A DNA stretch of 64,000 nucleotides from Terebella lapidaria (lineage: Eukaryota; Annelida; Polychaeta; Terebellida; Terebellidae), in NCBI GenBank assembly GCA_949152475.1, contig OX424570.1, positions 372,001 through 436,000 on the forward strand, written 5' to 3'. Position 1 is the stretch's first letter. The number at the start of each line of letters is the position of its first letter. Both the position numbers and the translations under genes were made by a program. Positions 1 through 11,300 of the stretch are shown here, piece by piece. The notes under the pieces are model-generated. The model saw only the letters and a list, made by a program, of their open reading frames with translations, searched no databases and was not told where the DNA came from.

Positions 1-673
1 CCTGCCTTCGTTATTGTATACTTTGTTCAATTATATAGGAAATCCTTACTTGCATCAAACCCGCCAGGTAAAAGCATTCAAACTACGAATTCCAAAAGCA
101 CGAACGAATGCACTCAGCAAAAGTATACTTATAACAGGACCAAAGATTTGGAACACTATTCCATCAAATATATACCAGTATGTTACCTATGATACTTTGC
201 GTTTTGTGAGTGCAAAATATTTTGCCGTCAGGCACAAAAAGCTGTTATTTTATAAGTATCAGGGGTAAATTTTTAACTCACGGTCAAGTAGGTGATAGTT
301 GTATGTTTCATAAAGATCATTCTGTACTCATTGCCGAGATTTATGTGAATATGGTGAATGTGCAGCCACAATTATCTTATTTACTTATGTTTATTGAGAT
401 GACCATAATTATTATAAGTATTTGACCAGATGTTTAGTGTGCATAATATAATATGACAACCTCAACTACAATGTAACAATATCTTGTACCAATATATACC
501 TAATGCACCAGCATTGTATATTTTTCTCTCTCATGTATTTTAAGGGCATACAACCCTCCTAGGAGGTACAGTCTTAAGACTATGTTTTATGTCCTGAGAT
601 CATTCATGTATTTTGAGTATCTATTATTTGTACAAATTTGTTATGTGAATGACTCAAATAAAATACCATACCA
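1..673 (+). mobile_element. 3' end of a non-LTR retrotransposon, cut by the window edge
   Basis: A frame open from the window edge to a stop near 268 encodes the far C-terminus of a LINE-type reverse transcriptase polyprotein. It carries the typical tail pattern of a His-x-Thr-Arg-Gln stretch (HQTRQ), then GPKIWNTIPSNI. Only about 85-90 residues are inside the window, so the catalytic part lies upstream. After the stop there is a roughly 400-bp untranslated tail with a CCTCCTAGGAGG palindrome at 557-568. It ends at AATAAA (657-662) followed by a short ATACCATACC run, as expected for a LINE 3' end. It sits in the gene's orientation, about 50 bp before an exon acceptor. The exact 3' boundary and the clade are inferred. 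Confidence 0.7.
14..268 (+). pseudogene. C-terminal fragment of non-LTR retrotransposon ORF2 (reverse transcriptase tail)
   Basis: The frame has no ATG and is open to the left edge, so it is a partial reading frame, not a small gene. The segment HQTRQ...RTNALSKSILITGPKIWNTIP matches the conserved end of LINE reverse transcriptases that follows the thumb region. The equivalent segment of the retroelement near 15.5 kb reads HNTRQ...LSSILHFGAKTWQSLP, so the two are related but distinct copies. Whether the upstream part is intact cannot be seen from this window. It is not part of the host receptor gene. Confidence 0.65.
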
Positions 674-722
674 GAACCCTTGGAGATATGTTTTAAAAAC
701 CTGTTCATGTTTGCCTTTGCAG

Positions 723-854
723 AAGATTGCGATGTAAAAGAGAACCGTGAGGTGACATGCAACTGTAAACGCGGTTTCATTGGTGACAAGTGTAACATTA
801 CAGAGCTGTGTGAAAAACAGAGCATTTGTGAAAATGGAGGCACATGTTATAAAG
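723..854 (+). CDS. LRP1: LRP1-like receptor exon: EGF-like module junction
   Basis: The acceptor TTTGCAG ends at 722 and the donor is AAAG|GTACC at 855. The exon is 132 nt, symmetric phase 1-1, the usual phase for EGF-like exons in animals. It encodes the second half of one EGF module (TCNCKRGFIGDKC, with the C-x-C pair, Gly and final Cys) and the first half of the next (ELCEKQSICENGGTC). The NGG before the third cysteine is characteristic of LRP1 juxtamembrane EGF modules. These are extracellular, disulphide-bonded spacers. An ATG exists upstream in the same frame, but the true start is in exons outside the window. Confidence 0.85.
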
Positions 855-1150
855 GTACCAGTATGCAACTACATCATTAACACATTTTGATGTGTTAACT
901 TTAATATTATAACAGACGATCGCTGTAGGTACTAAACTTTTGTGTACTGACCTTTGTCAGTTGTGTTACGGACATTATTAAGTGAACAAGATTATTGGTT
1001 TGCCGCCTGGGCATGCTCTATAATCACTTGTATTACATATGTTGTTATTTTCATTCACTGGTTTCAAACAGTAAATGTGGAAATGAAGACACACATTAGT
1101 TGCTTGTTCCATCATTTCTGATGAAGATTCTCGGTATTTTGTTGGTGTAG
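855..1150 (+). other. Short intron between EGF exons
   Basis: Phase-1 intron of 296 bp. No repeat, RNA gene or conserved motif is recognised inside it. Confidence 0.7.
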
Positions 1151-1283
1151 GAGAGAGAGACACTAGTATCTGTGTTTGCCCGTTTGGATTCTCTGGCCAT
1201 ATCTGTCACGTGCACGGGTGCCGAAGCAGCCTGTGCCAGAACGGCGGCACTTGTGTGAACATCGACTCCGACATAAAATGCTC
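1151..1283 (+). CDS. LRP1: LRP1-like receptor exon: EGF-like modules
   Basis: The acceptor is GGTGTAG ending at 1150 and the donor is a consensus GTGAGT at 1284. The exon is 133 nt, entering in phase 1 and leaving in phase 2. It completes the EGF module begun in the previous exon (ICVCPFGFSGHIC) and opens the next with GCRSSLCQNGGTC and a short link ending in KCS at the splice. The cysteine order across the 296-bp intron is exactly that of an EGF module, which supports both splice sites. The only open frame of note on the other strand here is a shadow. Confidence 0.85.
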
Positions 1284-1475
1284 GTGAGTGTTGAGTGAAG
1301 TATTGCATTTGGTGTTCATACATTGCTGCCAACTATTCTGCAAAATCTGGGGTAATGGGGATACTAGTCTTCATGAAGACATATTCATCATTCTACTAAT
1401 TTGTATAAACTGCTAAAACAAGGGATACTGTTATTAAGGCTTTTCGGCAGAAATGCCTTTATGGTTTTAGCAGAA

Positions 1476-1479
<4 letters not shown>

Positions 1480-1507
<28 letters not shown>

Positions 1508-1530
1508 TTCTTCTTTTTCTTCTTCCGCCG
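1480..1530 (+). repeat. Poly-T / T-rich tract in the left arm of element A
   Basis: Near-pure T with a few C. The matching tract in element B is at 1872-1935. They lie at the same distance from the left ends, so they belong to the element and are not random microsatellites. Confidence 0.8.
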
Positions 1531-1830
1531 TTTTGGTTTCCGGACGATAACTTTAGATTGCCTTGACGGATTCTTGTCAAATTTTCACCACAAGTCAGAA
1601 ATGATATGTGGAAGAACCCTATTCTTTTTGAGCCGGATCCGAGGTCCGTGAGGTCCGTGAGGATGAAATCAAGGCTAATTTTTAAACCTGGTTTCCGGAC
1701 AATAACTGGAAAAATATTCACGCAATAGTTGCAGAACTCTGCATGGAGGTTCATATGCCACCAGGGAAGAAGCCTATTGATTTTGGGATCGATCGGTAAA
1801 ACGACCTTTGACCTAGAGGTCAAAATAATT

Positions 1831-1903
1831 AGGGCATTTCGGCACGAAATGTCCTTATGGTTTTGTCAGAATTTTTTTTTTTTTTTTTTTCTTTTTTTTT
1901 TTT

Positions 1904-1935
<32 letters not shown>

Positions 1936-3658
1936 CACTTTTCGGTTTCCGGACGATAACTTAAGAACGCCTTGACGAATCTTCGAGAAATTTTCACCAG
2001 TTATCACATATATAACATAGATGAACCCTATTGTTTTGGAGCCGGCTTCGAGGTCCGGTTAGTCCGTGAGGATGAATTTTGAGTCAAATGGTTTCCGGAT
2101 GATAACTCGAAAAGTACTTGTGCTACCATTCTGAAACTTGACATATATGTTGATATAGTGTCGCAGAGGAGCCCTATCGATTACGGGGTCAATACCTTGA
2201 ACGACCTTTGACCCAGGGGCCAAAAACAATTTTGATGAGTCATCCTTGAGGCTCATTGCATATCTCGGAAACGGTGCGTCGTAGAGCGAAACGTACGTTA
2301 TTTTCGGACTCGTCGACCTAGACAAACATGTCTTAGGGGTATTATGGATGAACTTTGACCTTGACCCAAATTTTTTTCGCCGAGTCGGCATTTTTCGTTT
2401 TCTTCGATATCTCGGAAATGGTGTGTCGTAGAGCGAAACGGACGTCATTTTCGGACTCGTTGACCTAGACAAACATGTCTTAAGGGTATTACAGATGACC
2501 TTTGACCTTGACCTTCAATTTTTCTGCCGAGTCGGCATTTTTCGTTTTCGTCGATATCTCGGAAACGGTGCGTCGTAGAGCGAATCGGACGTTATTTACG
2601 GACTCGTCACCCTAGACAAACATGTCTAAGGGTTATTATGGATGAACTTTGACCTTGACCCGAAATTTTTTTGCCGAGTCGACATTTTTCGTTTTCTTCG
2701 ATAACATGGAAACGGTGCGTCGTAGAGCGAAACGGACGTTATTTTCGGACTCGTCGACCTAGACAAACATGTCTAAATTGTATTATGGATGAACTTTGAC
2801 CTTGACTGGAAATTTTTTTGCCGAGTCGGCATTTTTCATTTTCGTCGATATCTCGGGAACGGTGCGTCATAGAGCGAAACGGACTTTATTTTTGGATTCG
2901 TCACCCTAGACAAACATGTCTAAAGGGTATTATGGATGAACTTTGACCTTGACCGGAAATTTTTTTGCCGAGTCGGCATTTTTCGTTTTCTTCGATATCT
3001 CGGAAATGGTGCGTCGTAGAGCGAAACGGACGTCATTTTCGGACTCATCGACCTAGACAAACATGTCTAAGGGGTATTATGGATGAACTTTGACCTTGAC
3101 CTGAAATTTTTTTGCCGAGTCGGCATTTTTCGTCGATATCTCGGAAACGGTGCACCGTAGAGCGAAACGGACGTTATTTTCGGACTCGTCACCCTAGACA
3201 AACATGTCTGAAGGGTATTATGGATGAATTTTGACCTTGACCCGAAATTTTTTTGCCGAGTAAGCATTTTTCGTTTTCTTGGATATCTCGGAAGCGGTGC
3301 GTCGTAGACCGAAACGGACATTATTTTTGGACTCGTCGACCTAGACAAACATGTCTTAAGGGTATTAGGGATGACCTTTTACCTTGACCTTGAATTTTTC
3401 TGCTGAGTCGGCATTTTTCGTTTTCTTCGATATCTCGGAAACGGTTTGTCATAGAGCGAAACGGTCGTTATTTTCGGACTCGTGACACTAGGCAAATATG
3501 TCTTAGGGGTATGTTGAGTCAACTTGATCCGTCGTCTTGGATTGAAATGGATGTATCTACATAATCATTTTGGCTGCAGAGTTGTCAGTAATAAACAGTT
3601 CACCTGTGATTGTGTTGTGTATCGAAATGCCCCAAGGCCTCTAGGCCTTCACGTCTAG
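1831..3658 (+). mobile_element. Helentron-like element B nested inside element A
   Basis: The left end has GGGCATTTCG at 1832-1841, itself part of a hairpin with CGAAATGTCC just downstream. The right end has the exact inverse CGAAATGCCC at 3623-3632, then a perfect palindrome AAGGCCTCTAGGCCTT (3634-3649) and CTAG at 3655-3658. It interrupts element A after GGTCAAAATAATT (ending 1830), and A resumes with TTTTTTGCTGATTCATCC at 3659. The uninterrupted version of that junction is present at 3973-4000. The filled site has eight T where the empty site has six, consistent with insertion at TT. The interior is a T-rich left arm and about ten satellite units. Confidence 0.65.
2240..3520 (+). repeat. 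~145-bp satellite core of element B
   Basis: Tandem units of about 141-148 bp. Each contains TTTGACCTTGACC, GCCGAGTCGGCATTTTTCG, TATCTCGGAAACGG, GAGCGAAACGGACG and TAGACAAACATGTC. GCCGAGTCGGC is an internal palindrome. Units are about 85-95% alike by eye. Minus-strand frames of 93 and 137 codons here are by-products. Confidence 0.85.
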
Positions 3659-3659
3659 T

Positions 3660-5040
3660 TTTTTGCTGATTCATCCTTGAGGCTTTCTGCATATCTCAGA
3701 AACCGTGCATCGTAGAGCGAAACGGACGTTATTTTCAGACTCGTCACCCTAGACAAACATCTCTAAGGGGAATTTTTTTTTTGATCTGGCTCCGAGGTTC
3801 GTGAGGTCCGTGAGGATGAAATCAAGGCTGATTTTGAGACTTGGTTTCCGGACGATAACTCAATAAATATTCAGGCAATAGTTGCAGAACTTTGCATGGA
3901 GGTTTATATACCACCAGGGAAGAACCCTTTTAATTTTGGGATCGATACCTCTAACGACCTTTGACCTAGAGGTCAAAATAATTTTTTGCTGAGTCATCCT
4001 TGAGGCATCCTGCATATCTCGGAAACGGTACATCGTAGAGCGAAACGGACGTTATTTTCAGACTCGTCGCCCTAGACAAACATGTCTAAGGGGTATTATG
4101 GATGAACTTTGACCTTGACCCGAATTTCTTTTGCCGAGTCGGCATTTTTCGTTTTCGTCAATATCTCAGAAACGGTGCGTCGTAGAGCGAAACGGACGTT
4201 ATTTTCGGACTCGTCGTCCTAGACAAATATGTCTAAGGGGGTATTATGGATGAACTTTGACCTTGACCCAAAATTTTTTTGCCGAGTCGGCATTTTTCGT
4301 TTTCGTTGATATCTCGGAAACGGTACGTCGTAGAGCGAAACGGACGTCATTTTCGGACTCGTCGCCCATGACAAACATGTTTAGAGGGTGTTATGGATGA
4401 GCTTTGACCTTGACCCGAAATTTTTTTGCCGAGTCGGCATTTTTCGTTTTCGTCGATATCTCGGAAACGGTGCGTCGTAGAGCGAAACGAACGTTATTTT
4501 CGGACTCGTCGCCCTAGACAAACATGTTTAGAGGGTATTATGGATGAACTTTGACCTTGACCCGAATTTCTTTTGCCGAGTCGGCATTTTTCGTTTTCGT
4601 CGATATCTCAGAAACGGTGCGTCGTAGAGCGAAACAGACGTTATTTTCGGACTCGTCGTCCTAGACAAACATGTCTAAGGGGTATTATGGATGAACTTTG
4701 ACCTTGACCCGAAATTTTTTCGCCGAGTCGGCATTTTTCGTTGATATCTCGGAAACGGTGCGTCGTAGAGCGAAACGGACATTATTTTCGGACTCGTCGT
4801 CCTAGACAAACATGTCTAAGGGGTATTATGGATGAACTTTGACCTTGACCCGAAATTTTTTCGCCGAGTCGGCATTTTTCGTTTTCGTCGATATCTCGGA
4901 AACGGTGCGTCGTAGAGCGAAACGGACGTTATGTTCGGACTCGTCGCCCTAGACAAACATGTCTAAGGGGTGTTATGGATGAACTTTGACCTTGACTCGA
5001 AATTTTTTTGGCTGAGTCGACATTTTTCATTTTCGTCCAT
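3660..5040 (+). repeat. ~145-bp satellite core of element A
   Basis: The same unit family as in element B, broken near 3775-4000 by a second copy of the left-arm sequence. Some units are shortened by loss of the GTTTTCGTC segment (for example around 4735). Confidence 0.8.
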
Positions 5041-5111
5041 ATCTAGTAGATATTATAAATTAATCATCACACCGAAATGCCTCCAAGGCATCTTTAGGCC
5101 TTGACGTCTAG

Positions 5112-5203
5112 TTGCAAAAAGGTGTTGCAAAAAATCTGGGTTGAAATGATGAAATATAAGTCGCAACAAAGTGATGTATGGTACTATTGATGTTTAATTG
5201 CAG
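5112..5203 (+). other. Intron remainder before the last EGF exon
   Basis: About 90 bp of unique intron with a polypyrimidine-poor but usable acceptor (TTTAATTGCAG). No other feature is seen. Confidence 0.5.
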
Positions 5204-5323
5204 GTGTCAACATCCGTACTACGGAAAAGATTGCGGAAAAGTTATGCCAGCCGCCTGTCGTAACTTCTGTAAGAACGGAGGACTGTGTGCCAACTGTAGC
5301 GACACGTACTGTCTGCAGTGCAG
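5204..5323 (+). CDS. LRP1: LRP1-like receptor exon: last EGF-like module (source of the 100-bp array)
   Basis: The acceptor TTTAATTGCAG ends at 5203. The 120-nt exon is phase 2 at both ends. It finishes one EGF module (CQHPYYGKDC) and starts the membrane-proximal one (ACRNFCKNGGLCANC...CLQC). The donor used here is TGCAG|GTAATA at 5324, because it preserves a C-x-C pair (QC-SC) with the next exon, as in the last LRP1 EGF. The module then has two extra cysteines (ANC and TYC), which is unusual. An earlier in-phase GT at 5306 (GACAC|GTACTG) would remove the C-x-C pair. The 3' 74 bp of this exon plus the first 26 bp of the intron are the unit of the tandem array that follows. Confidence 0.8.
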
Positions 5324-8300
5324 GTAATAAATAGCTCAGACTCTTGCCAGCCGCCTGTCGTAACTTCTGTAAGAACGGAGGACTGTGTGCCAAGTGTAAC
5401 GACACGTACTGTCTGCAGTGCAGGTAATAAATAGCTCAGACTCTTGCCAGCCGCCTGCCGTAACTTCTGTAAGAACAGAGGACCGTGTACCAACTGTAGC
5501 AGTGCAGGTAATAAATAGCTCAGACTCTTGCCAGCCGCCTGTCGTAACTTCTGTAAGAACGGAGGACTGTGTGCCAATTGTAACGACACGTACTGTCTGC
5601 AGTGCAGGTAATAAATAGCTCAGACTCTTGCCAGCCGCCTGTCGTAACTTCTGTAAGAACGGAGGACTGTGTGCCAACTGTAGCGACACGTACTGTCTGT
5701 AGTGCAGGTAATAAATAGCTCAGACTCTTGCCACCCGCCTGTCGTAAGTTCTGTAAGAACGGAGGACTGTGTACCAACTGTTGCGACACGTACTGTCTGC
5801 AGTGCAGGTAATAAATAGCTCAGACTCTTGCCAGCCGCCTGTCGTAACTTCTGTAAGAACGGAGGACTGTGTGCCAACTGTAGCGACACGTACTGTCTGC
5901 AGTGCAGGTAATAAATAGCTCAGACTCTTGCCAGCTGCCTGTCGTAACTTCTGTAAGAACGGAGGACTGTGTACCAACTGTAGCGACACGTACTGTCTGC
6001 AGTACAGGTAATAAATAGCTCAGACTCTTGCCAGCCGCCTGTCGTAAGTTCTGTAAGAACGGAGGACTGTGTGCCAACTGTAGCGACACGTACTGTCTGC
6101 AGTACAGGTAATAAATAGCTCAGACTCTTGCCAGCCGCCTGTCGTAAGTTCTGTAAGAACGGAGGACTGTGTGCCAACTGTAGCGACACGTACTGTCTGC
6201 AGTGCAGGTAATAAATAGCTCAGACTCTTGCCAGCCGCCTGTCGTAACTTCTGTAAGAACGGAGGACTGTGTACCAACTGTAACGACACGTACTGTCTGC
6301 AGTGCAGGTAATAAATAGCTCAGACTCTTGCCAGCTGCCTGTCGTAACTTCTGTAAGAACGGATGACTGTGTGCCAACTGTAACGACACGTATTGTCTGC
6401 AGTGCAGGTAATAAATAGCTCAGACTCTTGCCAGCCGCCTGTCGTAACTTCTGTAAGAACGGAGGACTGTGTGCCAACTGTAACAACACGTATTGTCTGC
6501 AGTGCAGGTAATAAATAGCTCAGACTCTTGCCAGCCGCCTGTCGTAACTTCTGTAAGAACGGAGGACTGTGTACCAACTGTAGCGACACGTACTGTCTGC
6601 AGTGCAGGTAATAAATAGCTCAGACTCTTGCCAGCCGCCTGTCGTAAGTTCTGTAAGAACGGAGGACTGTGTGCCAACTGTAGCGACACGTACTGTCTGC
6701 AGTGCAGGTAATAAATAGCTCAGACTCTTGCCAGCCGCCTGTCGTAACTTCTGTAAGAACGGAGGACTGTGTACCAACTGTAACGACACGTACTATCTGC
6801 AGTGCAGGTAATAAATAGCTCAGACTCTTGCCAGCCGCCTGTCGTAAGTTCTGTAAGAACGGAGGACTATGTGCCAACTGTAGCGACACGTACTGTCTGC
6901 AGTGCAGGTAATAAATAGCTCAGACTCTTGCCAGCCGCCTTTCGTAACTTCTGTAAGAACGGAGGACTGTGTGCCAACTGTAGCGACACGTACTGTCTGC
7001 AGTGCAGGTAATAAATAGCTCAGACTCTTGCCAGCCGCCTGTCGTAAGTTCTGTAAGAACGGAGGACTGTGTGCCAACTGTAGCGACACGTACTGTCTGC
7101 AGTGCAGGTAATAAATAGCTCAGACTCTTGCCAGCCGCCTGTCGTAACTTCTGTAAGAACGGAGGACTGTGTGCCAACTGTAGCGACACGTACTGTCTGC
7201 AGTGCAGGTAATAGATAGCTCAGACTCTTGCCAGCCGCCTGTCGTAAGTTCTGTAAGAACGGATGACTGTGTGCCAACTGTAACGACACGTACTGTCTGC
7301 AGTGCAGGTAATAAATAGCTCAGACTCTTGCCAGCTGCCTGTCGTAACTTCTGTAAGGACGGAGGACTGTGTACCAACTGTAGCGACACGTACTGTCTGC
7401 AGTGCAGGTAATAAATAGCTCAGACTCTTGCCAGCCGCCTGTCGTAACTTCTGTAAGAACGGAGGACTGTGTACCAACTGTAGCGACACGTACTGTCTGC
7501 AGTGCAGGTAATAAATAGCTCAGACTCTTGCCAGCTGCCTGTCGTAACTTCTGTAAGAACGGAGGACCGTGTACCAACTGTAGCGACACGTATTGTCTGC
7601 AGTGCAGGTAATAAATAGCTCAGACTCTTGCCAGCCGCTTGTCGTAACTTCTGTAAGAACGGAGGACTGTGTGCCAACTGTAGCGACACGTACTGTCTGC
7701 AGTGCAGGTAATAAATAGCTCAGACTTGCCAGCGCCTGTCGTAACTTCTGTAAGAACGGAGGACTGTGTACCAACTGTAGCGACACGTACTGTCTGCAGT
7801 GCAGGTAATAAATAGCTCAGACTCTTTGCCAGCCGCCTGTCGTAACTTCTGTAAGAACGGAGGACTGTGTGCCAACTGTAGCGACACGTACTGTCTGCAG
7901 TGCAGGTAATAAATAGCTCAGACTCTTGCCAGCCGCCTGTCGTAAGTTCTGTAAGAACGGAGGACTGTGTGCCAACTGTAGCGACACGTACTGTCTGCAG
8001 TGCAGGTAATAAATAGCTCAGACTCTTGCCAGCCGCCTGTCGTAACTTCTGTAAGAACGGAGGACTGTGTACCAACTGTAACGACACGTACTGTCTGCAG
8101 TGCAGGTAATAAATAGCTCAGACTCTTGCCAGCTGCCTGTCGTAACTTCTGTAAGAACGGAGGACTGTGTGCCAATTGTAGCGACACGTACTGTCTGCAG
8201 TGCAGGTAATAAATAGCTCAGACTCTTGCCAGCCGCCTGTCGTAACTTCTGTAAGAACGGAGGACTGTGTACCAACTGTAGCGACACGTACTGTCTGTAG

Positions 8301-11300
8301 TGCAGGTAATAAATAGCTCAGACTCTTGCCAGCCGCCTGTCGTAACTTCTGTAAGAACGGAGGACTGTGTGCCAACTGTAGCGACACGTACTGTCTGCAG
8401 TGCAGGTAATAAATAGCTCAGACTCTTGCCAGCCGCCTGTCGTAACTTCTGTAAGAACGGAGGACTGTGTACCAACTGTAGCGACACGTACTGTCTGCAG
8501 TGCAGGTAATAAATAGCTCAGACTCTTGCCAGCCGCCTGTCGTAAGTTCTGTAAGAACGGAGGACTGTGTGCCAACTGTAGCGACACGTACTGTCTGCAG
8601 TGCAGGTAATAAATAGCTCAGACTCTTGCCAGCCGCCTGTCGTAAGTTCTGTAAGAACGGAGGACTGTGTGCCAACTGTAGCGACACGTACTGTCTGCAG
8701 TGCAGGTAATAAATAGCTCAGACTCTTGCCAGCCGCCTGTCGTAACTTCTGTAAGAACGGAGGACTATGTGCCAACTGTAGCGACACATACTGTCTGCAG
8801 TGCAGGTAATGAATAGCTCAGACTCTTGCCAGCCACCTGTCGTAACTTCTGTAAGAACGGAGGACTGTGTACCAACTGTAGCGACACGTACTGTCTGCAG
8901 TGCAGGTAATAAATAGCTCAGACTCTTGCCAGCCGCCTGTCGTAACTTCTGTAAGAACGGAGGACTGTGTACCAGTAATAAATAGCTCAGACTCTTGCCA
9001 GCCGCCTGTCGTAACTTCTGTAAGGATGGAGGACTGTGTACCAACTGTAGCGACACGTACTGTCTGCAGTGCAGGTAATAAATAGCTCAGACTCTTGCCA
9101 GCCGCCTGTCGTAACTTCTGTAAGAACAGAGGACTGTGTACCAACTGTAGCGACACGTATTGTCTGCAGTGCAGGTAATAAATAGCTCAGACTCTTGCCA
9201 GCCGCCTGTCGTAACTTCTGTAAGAACGGAGGACCGTGTACCAACTGTAGCGACACGTATTGTCTGCAGTGCAGGTAATAAATAGCTCAGACTCTTGCCA
9301 GCCGCCTGTCGTAACGTCTGTAAGAACGGAGGACTGTGTGCCAACTGTAACGACACGTACTGTCTGTAGTGCAGGTAATAAATAGCTCAGACTCTTGCCA
9401 GCCGCCTGTCGTAAGTTCTGTAAGAACGGAGGACTGTGTACCAACTGTAGCGACACGTACTGTCTGCAGTGCAGCTAATAAATAGCTCAGACTCTTGCCA
9501 GCTGCCTGTCGTAACTTCTGTAAGAACGGAGGACTGTTTGCCAACTGTAACGACACGTATTGTCTGCAGTGCAGGTAATAGATAGCTCAGACTCTTGCCA
9601 GCCGCCTGTCGTAACTTCTGTAAGAACGGAGGACTGTGTACCAACTGTAACGACACGTACTGTCTGCAGTGCAGGTAATAAATAGCTCAGACTCTTGCCA
9701 GCTGCCTGTCGTAACTTCTGTAAGAACGTAGGACTGTGTGCCAACTGTAACGACACGTACTGTCTGCAGTGCAGGTAATAAATAGCTCAGACTCTTGCCA
9801 GCCGCCTGTCGTAACTTCTGTAAGAACGGAGGACTGTGTACCAACTGTAACGACACGTACTGTCTGCAGTGCAGGTAATAAATAGCTCAGACTCTTGCCA
9901 GCGGCCTGTCGTAACTTCTGTAAGAACGGAGGACTGTGTGCCAACTGTAGCGACACGTACTGTCTGCAGTGCAGGTAATAAATAGCTCAGACTCTTGCCA
10001 GCCGCCTGTCGTAAGTTCTGTAAGAACGGAGGACTGTGTGCCAACTGTAGCGACACGTACTGTCTGCAGTGCAGGTAATAAATAGCTCAGACTCTTGCCA
10101 GCCGCCTGTCGTAACTTCTGTAAGAACGGAGGACCGTGTACCAACTGTAGCGACACGTATTGTCTGCAGTGCAGGTAATAAATAGCTCAGACTCTTGCCA
10201 GCCGCCTGTCGTAACGTCTGTAAGAACGGAGGACTGTGTGCCAACTGTATCGACACGTACTGTCTGCAGTGCAGGTAATAAATAGCTCAGACTCTTGCCA
10301 GCCACCTGTCGTAACTTCTGTAAGAACGGAGGACTGTGTACCAACTGTAGCGACACGTACTGTCTGCAGTGCAGGTAATAAATAGCTCAGACTCTTGCCA
10401 GCTGCCTGTCGTAACTTCTGTAAGAACGGAGGACTGTGTACCAGTAATAAATAGCTCAGACTCTTGCCAGCCGCCTGTCGTAACTTCTGTAAGGACGGAG
10501 GACTGTGTACCAACTGTAGCGACACGTACTGTCTGCAGTGCAGGTAATAAATAGCTCAGACTCTTGCCAGCCGCCTGTCGTAACTTCTGTAAGAACGGAG
10601 GACTGTGTACCAACTGTAGCGACACGTATTGTCTGCAGTGCAGGTAATAAATAGCTCAGACTCTTGCCAGCCGCCTGTCGTAACTTCTGTAAGAACGGAG
10701 GACCGTGTACCAACTGTAGCGACACGTATTGTCTGCAGTGCAGGTAATAAATAGCTCAGACTCTTGCCAGCCGCCTGTCGTAACGTCCGTAAGAACGGAG
10801 GACTGTGTGCCAACTGTAACGACACGTACTGTCTGCAGTGCAGGTAATAAATAGCTCAGACTCTTGCCAGCCGCCTGTCGTAACTTCTGTAAGAACGGAG
10901 GACTGTGTACCAACTGTAGCGACACGTACTGTCTGCAGTGCAGGTAATAAATAGCTCAGACTCTTGCCAGCCGCCTGTCGTAACTTCTGTAAGAACGGAG
11001 GACTGTTTGCCAACTGTAACGACACGTATTGTGTGCAGTGCAGGTAATAAATAGCTCAGACTCTTGCCAGCTGCCTGTCGTAACTTCTGTAAGAACGGAG
11101 GACTGTGTACCAACTGTAACGACACGTACTGTCTGCAGTGCAGGTAATAAATAGCTCAGACTCTTGCCAGCTGCCTGTCGTAACTTCTGTAAGAACGGAG
11201 GACTGTGTGCCAACTGTAACGACACGTATTGTCTGCAGTGCAGCTAATAAATAGCTCAGACTCTTGCCAGCCGCCTGTCGTAACTTCTGTAAGAACGGAG

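Larger units (their letters stand above)
1436..5111 (+). mobile_element. Helentron-like non-autonomous element A, split by element B
   Basis: The left end AAGGCTTTTCGG follows TT at 1434-1435. The right end is CGAAATGCCT (5073-5082), then a hairpin AAGGC...GCCTT (5085-5102), then CTAG (5108-5111) followed by TT. The subterminal inverted repeats match with one mismatch. A 3' hairpin closing in CTAG and T-rich flanks are what rolling-circle Helitron/Helentron elements show. The core is a satellite of about 145 bp per unit. Segment 1627-1830 recurs at about 3785-3990, so the left arm is internally duplicated. It has no coding capacity. The alternative is another bivalve pearl-type element with a tandem-repeat core. 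Confidence 0.55.

Noticed and set aside
1096..1332. Minus-strand frame of 78 codons
   Set aside because: It overlaps, on the opposite strand, the well-supported EGF exon at 1151-1283.
1467..1959. Frames with poly-Lys (minus) or poly-Phe (plus)
   Set aside because: They are translations of poly-T tracts in the transposon arms.
2059..3348. Minus-strand frames of 137 and 93 codons with RSTSPK repeats
   Set aside because: They read through ~145-bp satellite units of elements A and B. The pattern is broken in neighbouring units.
5418..10554. Short plus-strand frames (61-66 codons) containing INSSDSCQPPVVTS within the 100-bp array
   Set aside because: They are out of frame with the EGF module and arise only where deletions change unit length.
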